A stretch of DNA of 59,081 bases. Origin: Bacteroidota bacterium (lineage in GTDB: Bacteria; Bacteroidota; Bacteroidia; NORP154). Both the position numbers and the translations under genes were made by a program. The notes below the pieces were generated by a model that worked only from the letters and a program-made list of their open reading frames with translations, was not told the origin of the DNA and did no database searches. The stretch covers positions 1 through 59,081 of the forward strand of contig JACZWC010000028.1 in assembly GCA_022572355.1 (NCBI GenBank). Direction: 5' to 3'. Shown in pieces: positions 26,003-36,494 of this stretch. The first letter of the stretch is position 1; every line of letters starts with the position of its first letter.

Positions 26003-29000
26003 CTACTCTATAATAACCTTCTTATGAACGATACCGTGCTCCAACGCTATCCGAAGATAATAGATACCTGCGCTATTTTTAGCAATATTAATAAGGTGCG
26101 TTAAGCCACCCGAATTGCTATTTAAGAATTCTTCGTAGATCAATTCTCCTTTGATATTATAGATCGATATTTCAATGTCCGATTCAATCCACTGGTCAAC
26201 ATGCAGGAAGAACGTTCCCCGATTTGGATTGGGATACAATTCAATCAACCCGCCAAGATCAATATCCTGAAGGCCTACATTCTGCCCAACAATAACTGTA
26301 GTAACAATGCTGTCTCCATTGTTATCAAACACTGTTACATTGAAACTGTTAGCACACAAGCCCGTAGCCACGGAATCAGTTTGAACCGGTGATGTATTCC
26401 ATACATAGGTATATGGTAATGTACCGCCGGTAACTGACGCTGTTGCAGTTCCATCACAAGTATCTACACTCGCATTAGTTGAACTTGATGATATTGCCAA
26501 CGCCGGAGGAGTGACTACGCCAGATGCAATCGACGTTGAATTAGATTTCGATGAATTGTAGTTTTTTGCCTTGTCCGCCGTACATCCACCAAAAGGGTGC
26601 TGTGCAGCAACTACGTAATGCAACGTTCCTGCTGGCGGCGAACCATGTGTATAAGTGAAAATGCTTCCTGATACAACGGTTATTGCCGTTAACGTATCGG
26701 GAGCCGGCCCACTATATATTACATATGAGCTAATCGGCAGTCCGCTATACCCATCCCAGATCAGGTTATTACCACCACCCAACGCCAGATTGATTGTCAA
26801 ATGCAAGGTCTTGTGAATACTGCTCAAATCCGATTCTTGTCCGCAAGAGTCCACAGCGGAGATTCTGTACCTCCATGACCTCAGTGCCGGGTTAGAAAGT
26901 GAATCATGGTATTCGCTCAACGAATCAAATGGCCTGCTTCCAATGAGTTGATAAATACCACTTTGTGTTCCTTCCTTGTAGATGTTAAAATAGTCAATGC
27001 CCAGTCCTGCAGTTTTTTCCCAAACAACAAGATTTCTTCCTGAAATACTATCCACGGTAACCACGCAAATATCCTGAACCGTTGGCCTTGAATCTTCAAT
27101 ATCAGCAACCAAGGCCGCCACACAGCCAGCAGCATCCGTAATGGTTACTGTGTACTGACCAATTGTCAATCCGCTAATATCCTCAGTAGTATCAGTGTTC
27201 GACCACAGGTAGGTGTAGGGTGAGGTTCCACCACTTGCGATAATATCTATTGCGCCTACAGTTAGGTTATTGCAATCCGTAGATGTAGTAGAAAGAAGTA
27301 CAACTGTCGGCCCGCCTACATTGTTAACAATAATTGGAGCCACAATAACACAGCCATTGTTGTCAGTTACAGTAACCGAATAGATGCCTGCCGTTAATCC
27401 AGATTTGATCTGGTCGGTCCCTCCACCTTGCCAGTTATAAGTATAGGGCAATGTTCCCCCGCTTACCACAACTACGGCACTTCCATCAGATACCCCACAA
27501 GTGGCGTCAGACACCACAGAAGTACTTGCCATTGGATAGGGTGATGTAATAGCATAGCTGGCTGCAGCGACACAACCAAGTGCATCTGTTACTGTCAGTT
27601 CATATATTCCCTCGCCCAAACTGTCGATATCCTGGGTTGTTTCTCCATTCGACCAGATCACAGTATAGGGAGTCGTACCACCAACTACCAATATATCTAT
27701 TGCTCCATTTTGTTCACCGGAACATAGATTATTGGTTTGAGAAGTAAGCCCTATGCTTGGCCCGGTATCACTATCTGTAATTTCTATTGTTGCATAGGCA
27801 ACACATCCATTCACATCAATCACAGTTATGTATTGCACTCCTGATGTAAGGCCTGAGTCAGTAACTGCTGTATCCCCGCTAGACCACGAGTAGGCATAAG
27901 GAGGGAAACCTCCCGATACGCTGCTTACAGTTGCAATTCCATCTGCATTTCCACAGGTAGACGGACTAATTTCTACAATCGAAACTTGAAAAGATTCTAC
28001 GATTGACACAGTGTCCAGTGTAGTACAATTATTCACATCCGTAACAGCAACAGTATATAAACCCAAATCAAGGTTGGTGGCCTCGGTGGTTGTTGATCCA
28101 GAAGACCAGGTATACGTATAAGGAGCTGTTCCGCTCGTGACAACAACAGACGCCGTTCCATTGGAAGAGTCACAATAAACTCCGGTAGCAGTTATGAGCA
28201 GAGTAGGAAAGGTGTTGACCGTGGCGCTCAGCATGAACGTGTCCACGCAACCTGCAATTTGCGTTATAATTAAAGTTCCGTTATGTGCTCCAGCCGTCAA
28301 GAATAAATAGCTGACAGTTTCACCGCCATTGTTGGAGGTATAATCGGTGCTTAAATCCCCGTCAAAGTCCCAATCCCAGGTAGACCCTGATTCTATGTTG
28401 GTGGACAAATCAGTATATAAGGTACTGTCACCTAAACAAGGATCTGAAATCGCAACATTAAATGTGGGTGTTTGACAGAAAAACTCATCAGCCCCTATAT
28501 CAGGATTAACAAGGTCTCTTGCCTGACCATCTATATCATCTAATATACCCACCGGGTCAGCTGCTCCCATAAGCGCCAATGCACCTACATGAAGGTCCGT
28601 TGTGGAATTATACATAGGATTAACGGTAATTGAATTGACTTCCATCCCGCTTGCCGTTTGTAAATCGGCGAATGTAGCGGTATTGGCTCCCCAATATGCT
28701 ATGTTAGCGCCACCGCCGAAGATGTTATTATAATCAGATGTGGTTATGGCTGTAGTGGTAGAAACATAATAAGCATAACCAGCACCCGTATTAATAAAGT
28801 TGTTGTTTTTTATACTGACATCAGTTCCACCATTTGAAAGATAAAAAGCCCTAGCATTTATACCAGTTGATGTAACGTTTACATTGTTATGCCATACATT
28901 AACAAAGGTGGAATTATATATTCTAATGCCATATGAAGAGCTTGCTCCCCCGACGGAACAGAAGTTGTTGGCAACCAATCCTCTGAAAGGTGCAGAGCCA

Positions 29001-32000
29001 TTACACGAATAGATATAAATACCAGAATAATAGTCAGTGTTTACCACTTTATTTCCAACTACTTTGAATTTACCGTCACAGAACGAAAGCCGAATGCCAC
29101 TATAATTGTTTCCGCTATTGCTGCAATCATTGCCAATAATTATGGGAGCGCTACAATCCTGCAACCGTATGGCATTGGTTTTAGAACTTGCAATAATGTT
29201 GTTATTGACTACTATTCCTGTAGCATGCTGATTATTATCTCCATTTATCAAAACACCCCATTCCCCATCACTAAGGAAATTATTCATAATTCTAATATCG
29301 CTTAGTATATCTTCACTGCTACCGATTAGCGCAGAGGCTGCATTAGGTGTTCCGGAAATAATATTGTTCCGTATGTTGACATTATTAACAGCTCCATTGA
29401 AATTTATTACCCTGCAATAGCTACTGCCGGTAGCCGAAAAAGTCATATGCTGGATGGTAACGTAACTTGCCCCAGCCAATTTGAAAATATAATTATCTGT
29501 AGATAGCAATGAGTTATAAGTCATTGTAACTGAGGTTGAATCCAAACTTTCCGACTGAAACACCACCGTATCTGTAGCGCTTGATCCAGATATAGGCAAT
29601 ACCACTACTTGTTCAGAATAGGTTCCAGGCCTAACGTTAAATGTTACAACACCGGCAATTCCTCTCGTATTGAGATCATCAACGGCGGAGGTGAAATTCA
29701 CGTAATCCGGTGTTGTTCCCCCAATAGTGTATATTCCAATGAGCGGGTTCATTGAAGTATCCGGAGCAAATTCATCTGCTCCCATATCAGGATTGACTAA
29801 ATCTCTTGTTTCACCATCAAAATCAATTGGGACCAAAGCAATTGGTGTACCCAAATTATTCAAAAAGGTGCTGGTAGCATGAAGATCGGAACTCGAAACA
29901 AAAACCGGGTTCACTGAAATCGAGTTGGCATCCATGCTATTGGCGCTTTGAAAATTTGCAAGATCAGTTCTGGCCGCTCCGTTCCAATGACCAATGAAGT
30001 TGCCAGTTGTATAAAGGTTGTTGTAATTAGAATTCGTAATTGCTGTAGAATTATTTGCGTAATAGGTATATCCTCCGCCGAAGTTGGTGAATACATTATT
30101 TCGCACATCCACATTATTTCCACCAAAATTATAATAACCCCTCCCTCCGGTTAAGTTTGAGCTGGAAATTCTTGTTGAGTTGTAATAAACATTTACGTAA
30201 TCACTATTCCTGGTGTAAATACCATAAGCAGTGCTGATTCCACCGGCAATGACAACATTATTCGCTACCAGGCCCCGCTTAGAGCTAATACCGGTGCAAT
30301 TCTCAATTTTTAATCCACCATCTGTACCTGTAGAACTCATTACAATATTTCCGGTGAGGACAAAATCGTTGTTAACATCATTTAAATAAATGCCGGTGAA
30401 TCCCGCATCGCCAATTACATCAACATTATTATTCATGACTATTGCTGCATCCATATCCTCTAAGTAAATTGCGTATGCACTCTGTCCGGAAAAAATATTA
30501 CCACTAACATTAATTCCTACTGCATAGATAGCGTTTGAACCATCCAATCTAATGCCGTAATAACCACTGGAGAAATTACAATTTTGGATAACGATATTAT
30601 TGAACAACGACTCATTCGCATGTATAGAACCATCACTTGTAACATTTGTATTTCCAACAATCTCACAACTGTAAATACTATCCCACTTTGGATTACCTGA
30701 TAGCCTGATCGCAACAGCATTGTTGGATCCGGTAGCCGAAATAGTTAAGTCACGAATCGTAACATAGTCTGCAGCTCTAAGCCTGAATACATAAGAACCT
30801 GAACTGGCAGAGAAAGCAATATTTACCAAAGAAGAATCTCTATTCTCGGACTGGAAGGTAACGGTGCTGCTCATGCTGGAGCCAGTAATTGGCATTACCT
30901 GAAACTGCTCATTATAGTTACCGTCGCGAATATCAAAAATTACCGATGCAGAAATACCCACAATATTCAATGAGTCTACTGCAGCTGTTATAGTTACAAA
31001 GTTGGGTGTTGTTCCGCCAATTGTGTAGGTACCTGCCAAAGGTGTTCCCACTCCTGTGAATTCATCTGCCCCTATATCTGGCGTTCCAGACCTCGTATCC
31101 CCGTCAATGTCAGTAGCTATTCCAACTGTTCCATCTCCCATGCTTTCAAGTGTAAAGATGTTCGTATGCAAATCTATTGCAGAGATATAACTGGGGTTTA
31201 CGGAAATGGAATTAGCATCTTTTCCGCTTCCAGCCTGTAGTGCCGGCAAATCTTCATAGTTTGCATTCCAGTAGGCAAGATAGTTCCCTGTGCCGTATAG
31301 GTTATTATAGTTTGAGGCCGCAATGTTTGTCGTGCTATTGGTATAATAAGCATAACCCCAATTGGAATTTCTAAAACAGTTGTTTCTCACATCTAAGTTA
31401 CTTCCATTCGCTGCGGAAAAAGCCCTGCCGCTAAAGGAACTTCCCAAGACGTTGGTGCTGTTATGGAATATATTCTGGTATGTACTATTATTGCAATATA
31501 TTCCATAGGCAGTAGCTGTTCCACCTACATAAATCATGTTGTTCGAAATGTTTGCTTTTTGAACAAAATTACCATCACTGTTATTCAGGTATATACCGTA
31601 TCCTCCATTGGTTCTATTGATGGTGTTTCCCTCAATAACCATGGCGTTATCAGAATAGTTAGTATAGATAGCACTGCCAGATCCGCTAGACGCGCCCATT
31701 ATGATATTATTGCCGGAAATTACAGGTGCGTTCACATGTCGTAAAGCAATTCCATAGAAATAATTATCCACAAACTGATTATTTTGAATGACGATACCTG
31801 CAGCTAATACTGAAGTGCTAGTACCTCTTAGATGGATACCATAGCTCCCGTTTACCAGTACATTGTTCTGAATTACATTATTCTCGTCCTGCGTACCATA
31901 GCTATAGATGATTGCGTTGTTGGTACTGGTAGCAGTGCCATTTGGCCCGGATAATATGCAGTTAGAAATTGAATTGTTACTTGCAGCACCAAGAAAATAT

Positions 32001-32398
32001 ATGCAATGGGAAAAGCTGGCTCCAGCATTTGCAATCGTAACTTTATTTATTTTGATGTAATCAGCACCATCGAGTTTTATTACGTAGTTATCAGATGCTC
32101 CAGTAGAGACAAAAAATAATATTACGGCAGAGGAGTCTTGTGAACCCGATTGAAAGGTAATCGTATTCGTTGCACTTGCGCCGGTTATAGCGGGAATGGC
32201 GATTTGCTCATTGTAGGTACCGTCAAAAACATTCATTATTACAGGCGCTGACACGCCCTGTGAAACCAATGAGTCGACGGCTTCCGTCCAAGTAATAAAA
32301 TTACCACCAGAACCAATTGTGTAGGTGCCGGCCAACTGTGCCCAAATGCTGGTTGAGAATGAAAAGAGGATCGCAAAACTTAATATGAATTTTTGCAT
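26003..32398 (-). CDS. Giant beta-helix surface protein with PKD, SprB-like repeats and type A sorting domain
   Basis: The ATG at 32398 gives 2131 residues with a signal peptide (MQKFILSFAILFSFSTSIWA). Three copies of a 432-residue module follow (beginning near 32340, 31045 and 29750). Each opens with GTYTIGG..., continues as a right-handed beta-helix rich in NNxI/GIYLxN turns, and closes with DIDGxTRxxxPDIGADEF. After them come a PKD domain (WDWDFDGDLSTD), about five SprB-like repeats (GGTxPYTYxWSxG...DxxGCV), a fibronectin-III-like stretch, one further SprB repeat, and a type A T9SS sorting domain (IELYPNPNRGTFFLHV ... GIYYLRIALEHG). Beta-helices of this sort bind or cleave polysaccharides; no catalytic residues can be assigned, so binding or adhesion is the safer call. 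Confidence 0.88.
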   Translation of the reverse strand: MQKFILSFAILFSFSTSIWAQLAGTYTIGSGGNFITWTEAVDSLVSQGVSAPVIMNVFDGTYNEQIAIPAITGASATNTITFQSGSQDSSAVILFFVSTGASDNYVIKLDGADYIKINKVTIANAGASFSHCIYFLGAASNNSISNCILSGPNGTATSTNNAIIYSYGTQDENNVIQNNVLVNGSYGIHLRGTSTSVLAAGIVIQNNQFVDNYFYGIALRHVNAPVISGNNIIMGASSGSGSAIYTNYSDNAMVIEGNTINRTNGGYGIYLNNSDGNFVQKANISNNMIYVGGTATAYGIYCNNSTYQNIFHNSTNVLGSSFSGRAFSAANGSNLDVRNNCFRNSNWGYAYYTNSTTNIAASNYNNLYGTGNYLAYWNANYEDLPALQAGSGKDANSISVNPSYISAIDLHTNIFTLESMGDGTVGIATDIDGDTRSGTPDIGADEFTGVGTPLAGTYTIGGTTPNFVTITAAVDSLNIVGISASVIFDIRDGNYNEQFQVMPITGSSMSSTVTFQSENRDSSLVNIAFSASSGSYVFRLRAADYVTIRDLTISATGSNNAVAIRLSGNPKWDSIYSCEIVGNTNVTSDGSIHANESLFNNIVIQNCNFSSGYYGIRLDGSNAIYAVGINVSGNIFSGQSAYAIYLEDMDAAIVMNNNVDVIGDAGFTGIYLNDVNNDFVLTGNIVMSSTGTDGGLKIENCTGISSKRGLVANNVVIAGGISTAYGIYTRNSDYVNVYYNSTRISSSNLTGGRGYYNFGGNNVDVRNNVFTNFGGGYTYYANNSTAITNSNYNNLYTTGNFIGHWNGAARTDLANFQSANSMDANSISVNPVFVSSSDLHATSTFLNNLGTPIALVPIDFDGETRDLVNPDMGADEFAPDTSMNPLIGIYTIGGTTPDYVNFTSAVDDLNTRGIAGVVTFNVRPGTYSEQVVVLPISGSSATDTVVFQSESLDSTSVTMTYNSLLSTDNYIFKLAGASYVTIQHMTFSATGSSYCRVINFNGAVNNVNIRNNIISGTPNAASALIGSSEDILSDIRIMNNFLSDGEWGVLINGDNNQHATGIVVNNNIIASSKTNAIRLQDCSAPIIIGNDCSNSGNNYSGIRLSFCDGKFKVVGNKVVNTDYYSGIYIYSCNGSAPFRGLVANNFCSVGGASSSYGIRIYNSTFVNVWHNNVNVTSTGINARAFYLSNGGTDVSIKNNNFINTGAGYAYYVSTTTAITTSDYNNIFGGGANIAYWGANTATFADLQTASGMEVNSITVNPMYNSTTDLHVGALALMGAADPVGILDDIDGQARDLVNPDIGADEFFCQTPTFNVAISDPCLGDSTLYTDLSTNIESGSTWDWDFDGDLSTDYTSNNGGETVSYLFLTAGAHNGTLIITQIAGCVDTFMLSATVNTFPTLLITATGVYCDSSNGTASVVVTSGTAPYTYTWSSGSTTTEATNLDLGLYTVAVTDVNNCTTLDTVSIVESFQVSIVEISPSTCGNADGIATVSSVSGGFPPYAYSWSSGDTAVTDSGLTSGVQYITVIDVNGCVAYATIEITDSDTGPSIGLTSQTNNLCSGEQNGAIDILVVGGTTPYTVIWSNGETTQDIDSLGEGIYELTVTDALGCVAAASYAITSPYPMASTSVVSDATCGVSDGSAVVVVSGGTLPYTYNWQGGGTDQIKSGLTAGIYSVTVTDNNGCVIVAPIIVNNVGGPTVVLLSTTSTDCNNLTVGAIDIIASGGTSPYTYLWSNTDTTEDISGLTIGQYTVTITDAAGCVAALVADIEDSRPTVQDICVVTVDSISGRNLVVWEKTAGLGIDYFNIYKEGTQSGIYQLIGSRPFDSLSEYHDSLSNPALRSWRYRISAVDSCGQESDLSSIHKTLHLTINLALGGGNNLIWDGYSGLPISSYVIYSGPAPDTLTAITVVSGSIFTYTHGSPPAGTLHYVVAAQHPFGGCTADKAKNYNSSKSNSTSIASGVVTPPALAISSSSTNASVDTCDGTATASVTGGTLPYTYVWNTSPVQTDSVATGLCANSFNVTVFDNNGDSIVTTVIVGQNVGLQDIDLGGLIELYPNPNRGTFFLHVDQWIESDIEISIYNIKGELIYEEFLNSNSGGLTHLINIAKNSAGIYYLRIALEHGIVHKKVIIE

Positions 32399-32526
32399 AA
32401 TATGAATTTTATGAATAGTGATTGAGTGATTACCAGTATGAATATATGTCATTTTTTTGAGATTTTTCCGAGGAATAATAAAGACGCAACCCTTATGTAT
32501 TGGTTGCTTATCTTATTAACTTGTTT

Positions 32527-33036
32527 TCAAACCCGGAATTTGAATTCAAATTTTTTCAGGTCTTCATTGGCCTTTGTAATCTTGGACTTCAAGTTGTCTT
32601 TAAATCCCTTTACTCTGCCGTGTATTTCTTCATCTCCAATAGCCAACATCTGAGCGGCAAGAATACCTGCATTCCTAGCCCCGTCTAAACCTACAGTCGC
32701 TACGGGTATGCCCGGAGGCATTTGTAGAATAGATAGAACCGAGTCCCAGCCGTCCAATGAAATAGATGATCTGCATGGAACACCTATGACCGGCAAGGAG
32801 AAAAATGCTGCCATAACACCTGGCAAATGTGCTGCGCCTCCCGCTCCTGCGATCACCACTCGTATACCTCTGTCATACGCGCTACCAGCATACTCAGCCA
32901 CCAATTCAGGAGTTCTGTGTGCTGATAGAGCATTTATTTCAAATGGAATTTCCAGTTCATCAAGTACTTTCGCCGCTTCCTGCATCACCGGCATATCTGA
33001 AGTACTTCCCATTATAATACTCACTTTTGGTTCCAT
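32527..33036 (-). CDS. purE: N5-carboxyaminoimidazole ribonucleotide mutase
   Basis: The 169-residue product has the class I PurE signature: MGSTSDMPVM near the N-terminus (5-12 binds the ribonucleotide phosphate), SAHRTPE (about 38-44, catalytic His) and AGAGGAAHLPGV (about 63-74). It converts N5-CAIR to CAIR in purine synthesis in the cytoplasm. Full length. It is divergent from hpt-adk, which also act on purines. The ATG at 33036 is 28 nt after a TATTTTTG -7 element. Confidence 0.97.
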   Translation of the reverse strand: MEPKVSIIMGSTSDMPVMQEAAKVLDELEIPFEINALSAHRTPELVAEYAGSAYDRGIRVVIAGAGGAAHLPGVMAAFFSLPVIGVPCRSSISLDGWDSVLSILQMPPGIPVATVGLDGARNAGILAAQMLAIGDEEIHGRVKGFKDNLKSKITKANEDLKKFEFKFRV

Positions 33037-33063
33037 GTTTACTACCGTATTTTAGTTGAGCCG

Positions 33064-33071
33064 CAAAAATA
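33064..33071 (-). promoter_or_regulatory. -7 element of purE
   Basis: TATTTTTG on the minus strand, 28 bp upstream of the purE ATG. No well-spaced -33 TTTG is seen. Confidence 0.35.
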
Positions 33072-33191
33072 TGCTAAATAAGTATATATCCGCTACTCCA
33101 AACCAATTCATCCGCTTCTTAATTGTATTCTAATTTGGCCGCAAAATTCTTACATTCGTCACCCATGATTATGAAAGATATAAGCGCAAAA

Positions 33192-33737
33192 ATGGAAATG
33201 GAAAATATTACAGTAAAGGACAAAGAATTCGAGATTTATATCACTTCAGACAAGATTCAGGAAGCTGTAGTCAAGCTCGCTGAAAAGATCAACGAAGATC
33301 TGAAAGGAGAAAACCCACTATTCATCAGCGTGTTAAACGGATCTTTCATTTTCGCAGCGGATTTATTAAAGAAAATCACAATTGATTGTGGCATTTCATT
33401 TATAAAAATGGCTTCTTATCAGGGAACATCGAGTACAGGAGATGTGAGGACCTTAGTGGGCCTCGATGAAGATATAAGGGATCGATCGGTAATTATAGTG
33501 GAGGATATTGTAGACACGGGAAATACTATAGTCAATCTGGTAGAACAACTAAAAGCATTAGGGCCGAAGCAGATCAAAATAGCAACACTGCTTTTTAAAC
33601 CAGACGCTTACGACAAAGACATAATTATAGACTACAAGGCACTTGAAGTTCCGAATGATTTTTTGGTTGGATATGGCCTGGATTATGACGGTTTGGGAAG
33701 AAACCACGAGCACATTTATACACTAGTAAGTTCATAA
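33192..33737 (+). CDS. hpt: Hypoxanthine phosphoribosyltransferase
   Basis: The family core runs from ENITVKDKEFEIYITSDKI to a YGLDYDGLGRN motif near the C-terminus. The PRPP loop VIIVEDIVDTGNTI is present. The enzyme salvages hypoxanthine/guanine to IMP/GMP. The frame extends upstream to TTG 33123 and contains ATGs at 33165, 33171, 33192 and 33198; 33192 or 33198 gives the usual length of about 180 residues. adk follows 8 bp downstream, so the two are cotranscribed. Confidence 0.94.
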   Translation: MEMENITVKDKEFEIYITSDKIQEAVVKLAEKINEDLKGENPLFISVLNGSFIFAADLLKKITIDCGISFIKMASYQGTSSTGDVRTLVGLDEDIRDRSVIIVEDIVDTGNTIVNLVEQLKALGPKQIKIATLLFKPDAYDKDIIIDYKALEVPNDFLVGYGLDYDGLGRNHEHIYTLVSS

Positions 33738-33745
33738 TATATTCC

Positions 33746-34324
33746 ATGTTCAATTTAATTTTATTCGGACCTCCCGGGGCAGGGAAAGGGACTCAATCAG
33801 AGAAACTAATAGATCAATACAATTTGATCCACCTATCTACGGGAGATATTCTGCGAAGTGAAGTTGCTGCGCAGACGGAGCTTGGCTTGAAGGCCAAAGA
33901 ATTGATGGACCGCGGCGACCTGGTACCAGATGAGATAGTTATTGGAATGATACGATCCAAAGTAGAAGCCAGCCTCGATGCAAACGGTTTCATCTTCGAT
34001 GGCTTTCCGAGGACTGTTGCGCAAGCGGAGGCGCTGGATACTTTATTGAATGAACTGGGAACCTCTATAACCGTGTTACTGGCTTTGGTAGTTGAAGAAG
34101 AAGAATTGATCAAACGGCTCTTGAATCGAGGTAAGGATTCCGGGCGGGCAGATGATGCGGATGAAAGCATCATACACAACAGAATCGCAGAATACGAAAA
34201 TAAAACTTCTCCGCTGATAGGCTACTACAAAGAGCAGGGTAAATTCAAGGATGTTGTAGGTACGGGTAGTGTTGACGATATATTTAATCGTCTTTGCGAA
34301 TCAATAGATGTCCTAACTTCGTAG
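33746..34324 (+). CDS. adk: Adenylate kinase
   Basis: The 192-residue, short-lid form has P-loop GPPGAGKGT (8-16), the AMP-binding STGDILR, the conserved DGFPRT and the lid residue pattern RGKDSGRADD. There is no zinc-binding CxxC lid. It interconverts ATP+AMP and 2 ADP. It lies 8 bp after hpt and 225 bp before obg. Confidence 0.97.
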   Translation: MFNLILFGPPGAGKGTQSEKLIDQYNLIHLSTGDILRSEVAAQTELGLKAKELMDRGDLVPDEIVIGMIRSKVEASLDANGFIFDGFPRTVAQAEALDTLLNELGTSITVLLALVVEEEELIKRLLNRGKDSGRADDADESIIHNRIAEYENKTSPLIGYYKEQGKFKDVVGTGSVDDIFNRLCESIDVLTS

Positions 34325-34386
34325 ATCTACTTTATTCGTGCCAATAATAGACCAGAAGTATTTGAAAAATAGATTGGTACAAATTA

Positions 34387-34475
34387 TTGCTACTGGCCCC
34401 TGGCTACTTGTTGGTACTTGTGGGTAGCAAATTGAGATCAATTAAGGCATGAAGCCAGAAGCCAGAAGCCAGAAA
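34387..34475. repeat. Imperfect inverted repeat of short-period CTGGCTTC/GAAGCCAG units
   Basis: The left arm TACTGGCCCCTGGCTACTTG (34391-34410) faces GAAGCCAGAAGCCAGAAGCC (starting 34451), a tandem 8-mer with at least three copies. They form an imperfect long hairpin between adk and obg. The same style of intergenic hairpin occurs at 38669 and 40034. Confidence 0.55.
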
Positions 34476-34549
34476 AGAATAAAGTAAATTAAGATTTCCA
34501 AATCGACGAGACACCAGGTTATTAACACAAGAACTCAATTCAATAAGAA

Positions 34550-35545
34550 ATGTCCTCCTCCAATTTTGTAGATTATGTAAAGATTTGCTGCAGATCGGGC
34601 AACGGAGGTGCGGGGTCCACACATTTCTTTCGCGATAAATTGAACGCAAAAGGAGGTCCTGACGGAGGTGATGGAGGAAAGGGAGGCGATGTAATCCTGC
34701 GGGGGAACAAACAGCTTTGGACGTTGCTTCACTTAAAATTCCGCAAGCACATTTATGCCAAACACGGGGGCGCCGGAGGTAAATCAAGAAAACATGGCGC
34801 AAATGGCGCGGACGCAATCATTGAAGTTCCGCTGGGAACCATTGCCCGAGACTCGGAATCCAATGAAATAGAGTTGAAAATTACTGAACATGGTGAACAA
34901 AAAATATTAATTAATGGTGGCCGTGGTGGGTTGGGCAATGATCATTTCAAATCACCTACAAACCGGTCCCCCAAATACGCTCAGCCCGGTGAACCCTTGG
35001 TGGAGTCCTGGAAGATTTTGGAACTAAAGCTTTTAGCAGACGTAGGCCTGGTGGGTTTTCCAAATGCCGGTAAGTCGACCCTGTTATCTACTGTTTCAGC
35101 GGCTAAGCCAGAAATTGCCGACTATCCCTTTACCACCTTGGTGCCCAATCTTGGAATTGTCTCGTACCGTGATGATCAATCATTTGTAATGGCCGATATT
35201 CCCGGAATAATAGAAGGTGCGCATGAGGGCAAAGGACTCGGCGTACGGTTCTTAAGACATATTGAAAGAAACTCCATGTTGCTTTTTATGGTACCCTGTG
35301 ATTCAGATGATATCAAAAAGGAATACAACATATTGGTGGATGAGCTCCGTCTTTACAATCCTGAGCTGCTGGACAAGTCGAGGATCCTTGCAATTTCAAA
35401 GTGTGATCTGCTGGATGAAGAATTAACTCAGGAAATTGAAAGTGATTTACCTGATATTCCGCATCTATTTATTTCATCAGTTGCCAACATAGGAATCACT
35501 CAATTAAAGGATATGCTCTGGAGTAACTTAACCGAAGTAAAATGA
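34550..35545 (+). CDS. obgE: Obg/CgtA ribosome-assembly GTPase
   Basis: The 331-residue protein has the glycine-rich Obg fold (1-160; [23 protein letters not shown]), then the GTPase domain with G1 [10 protein letters not shown]2 DYPFTT, G3 [16 protein letters not shown] and G4 SKCD (about 286). The C-terminal OCT extension is absent. It couples GTP level to 50S maturation and growth control. PAP2 starts 1 bp after its stop, so the two are cotranscribed. Confidence 0.97.
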   Translation: MSSSNFVDYVKICCRSGNGGAGSTHFFRDKLNAKGGPDGGDGGKGGDVILRGNKQLWTLLHLKFRKHIYAKHGGAGGKSRKHGANGADAIIEVPLGTIARDSESNEIELKITEHGEQKILINGGRGGLGNDHFKSPTNRSPKYAQPGEPLVESWKILELKLLADVGLVGFPNAGKSTLLSTVSAAKPEIADYPFTTLVPNLGIVSYRDDQSFVMADIPGIIEGAHEGKGLGVRFLRHIERNSMLLFMVPCDSDDIKKEYNILVDELRLYNPELLDKSRILAISKCDLLDEELTQEIESDLPDIPHLFISSVANIGITQLKDMLWSNLTEVK

Positions 35546-35546
35546 T

Positions 35547-36128
35547 ATGCTCGACTTTATAGAAGCAACTGATACAGCGCTTTTTATGTTTCTCAATGGA
35601 ATGCACAGTGAGCTTACGGATCAGCTTATGGTGTTTATATCCGGAAAATATGAATGGATTCCATTGTATGTCCTATTGTTGTTACTGATCGGAATTAAAA
35701 TTGGTTGGAAAAATTTGATCGTAGTACTTCCCTTTGTGATAATTCTGATCATATTCACAGATCAAACTTCTGTAATGATTAAAAATCTGGCAGAGCGCTT
35801 ACGGCCCTGTCACGACCCGACAATAATGGACCAGGTACACACGGTGAATGAACATTGTGGCGGTCAATTTGGTTTTGTATCGTCACATGCAGCAAACACA
35901 TTTGGCCTTGCCATCTTTGTTGGATTATTATTAAAACCATTTTATAAACATGTGGTGCTAATTCTTGTGATTTGGGCCTTCGTGGTAAGCTACAGCCGGA
36001 TTTACCTGGGCGTCCATTATCCATTAGACATAATTATGGGTGCTCTGCTCGGTGCCTTTATTGGATACTTCACGCATCGTTTATATTCAGGTCAAAGCGG
36101 AAGAATAAAATCATTGCTCAGGTTATGA
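35547..36128 (+). CDS. PAP2-family membrane phosphatase
   Basis: The 193-residue protein has about six membrane segments and the three acid-phosphatase motifs: KNLAERLRP, SSHAAN (the usual PSGH is replaced by SSHA) and SRIYLGVHYPLD. It dephosphorylates a lipid phosphate, such as undecaprenyl-PP or phosphatidic acid/PGP; the substrate cannot be told. It lies 1 bp after obg and shares ATGA with crcB. Confidence 0.93.
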   Translation: MLDFIEATDTALFMFLNGMHSELTDQLMVFISGKYEWIPLYVLLLLLIGIKIGWKNLIVVLPFVIILIIFTDQTSVMIKNLAERLRPCHDPTIMDQVHTVNEHCGGQFGFVSSHAANTFGLAIFVGLLLKPFYKHVVLILVIWAFVVSYSRIYLGVHYPLDIIMGALLGAFIGYFTHRLYSGQSGRIKSLLRL

Positions 36129-36493
36129 ATACGGTGCTCGCGATATTTATTGGTGGTGGATTGGGAAGTGTTGCCCGCTATGGCATTGGTAAATTCGTGG
36201 CAATAAATTATCCAAATGTTTTTCCACCAGCCACCTTGTTTTCCAATATTCTTGCCTGTTTGATACTGGTTGTTTTTGTTGTGTTTTTAGGAGAGAATTA
36301 TGCTTCAGGCAGCGTGTTCAGGGTATTTATCATGATAGGTTTCTGTGGCGGCTTCAGCACATTTTCTACTTTTGCATTGGAAACGGTACAGCTCCTTGAA
36401 CAGGGGAATCATTTATATGCCGTTAGTAATATTTTGGTTAGTTTACTGACCTGTATTGGAATTATCTATTTTATCACCAAAATCAATGTATAA
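36125..36493 (+). CDS. crcB: Fluoride exporter Fluc
   Basis: The 122-residue, four-helix protein has GGGLGSVARYGIG (about 9-21), the conserved Asn in TLFSNILA, and GFCGGFSTFSTF (about 77-88), the Phe-box of Fluc channels. A single short gene implies an antiparallel homodimer. The ATG overlaps the PAP2 stop by four bases. The frame is open further upstream, but that part is the PAP2 gene in another frame. phoA starts 1 bp downstream. No fluoride riboswitch was found at the start of the unit. Confidence 0.95.
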   Translation: MNTVLAIFIGGGLGSVARYGIGKFVAINYPNVFPPATLFSNILACLILVVFVVFLGENYASGSVFRVFIMIGFCGGFSTFSTFALETVQLLEQGNHLYAVSNILVSLLTCIGIIYFITKINV

Positions 36494-36494
36494 C

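Noticed and set aside
33123..33191. Extended hpt N-terminus from TTG 33123 or ATG 33165
   Set aside because: It would add 9-23 residues not expected for the family; 33192/33198 give the usual length, though 33165 cannot be excluded.
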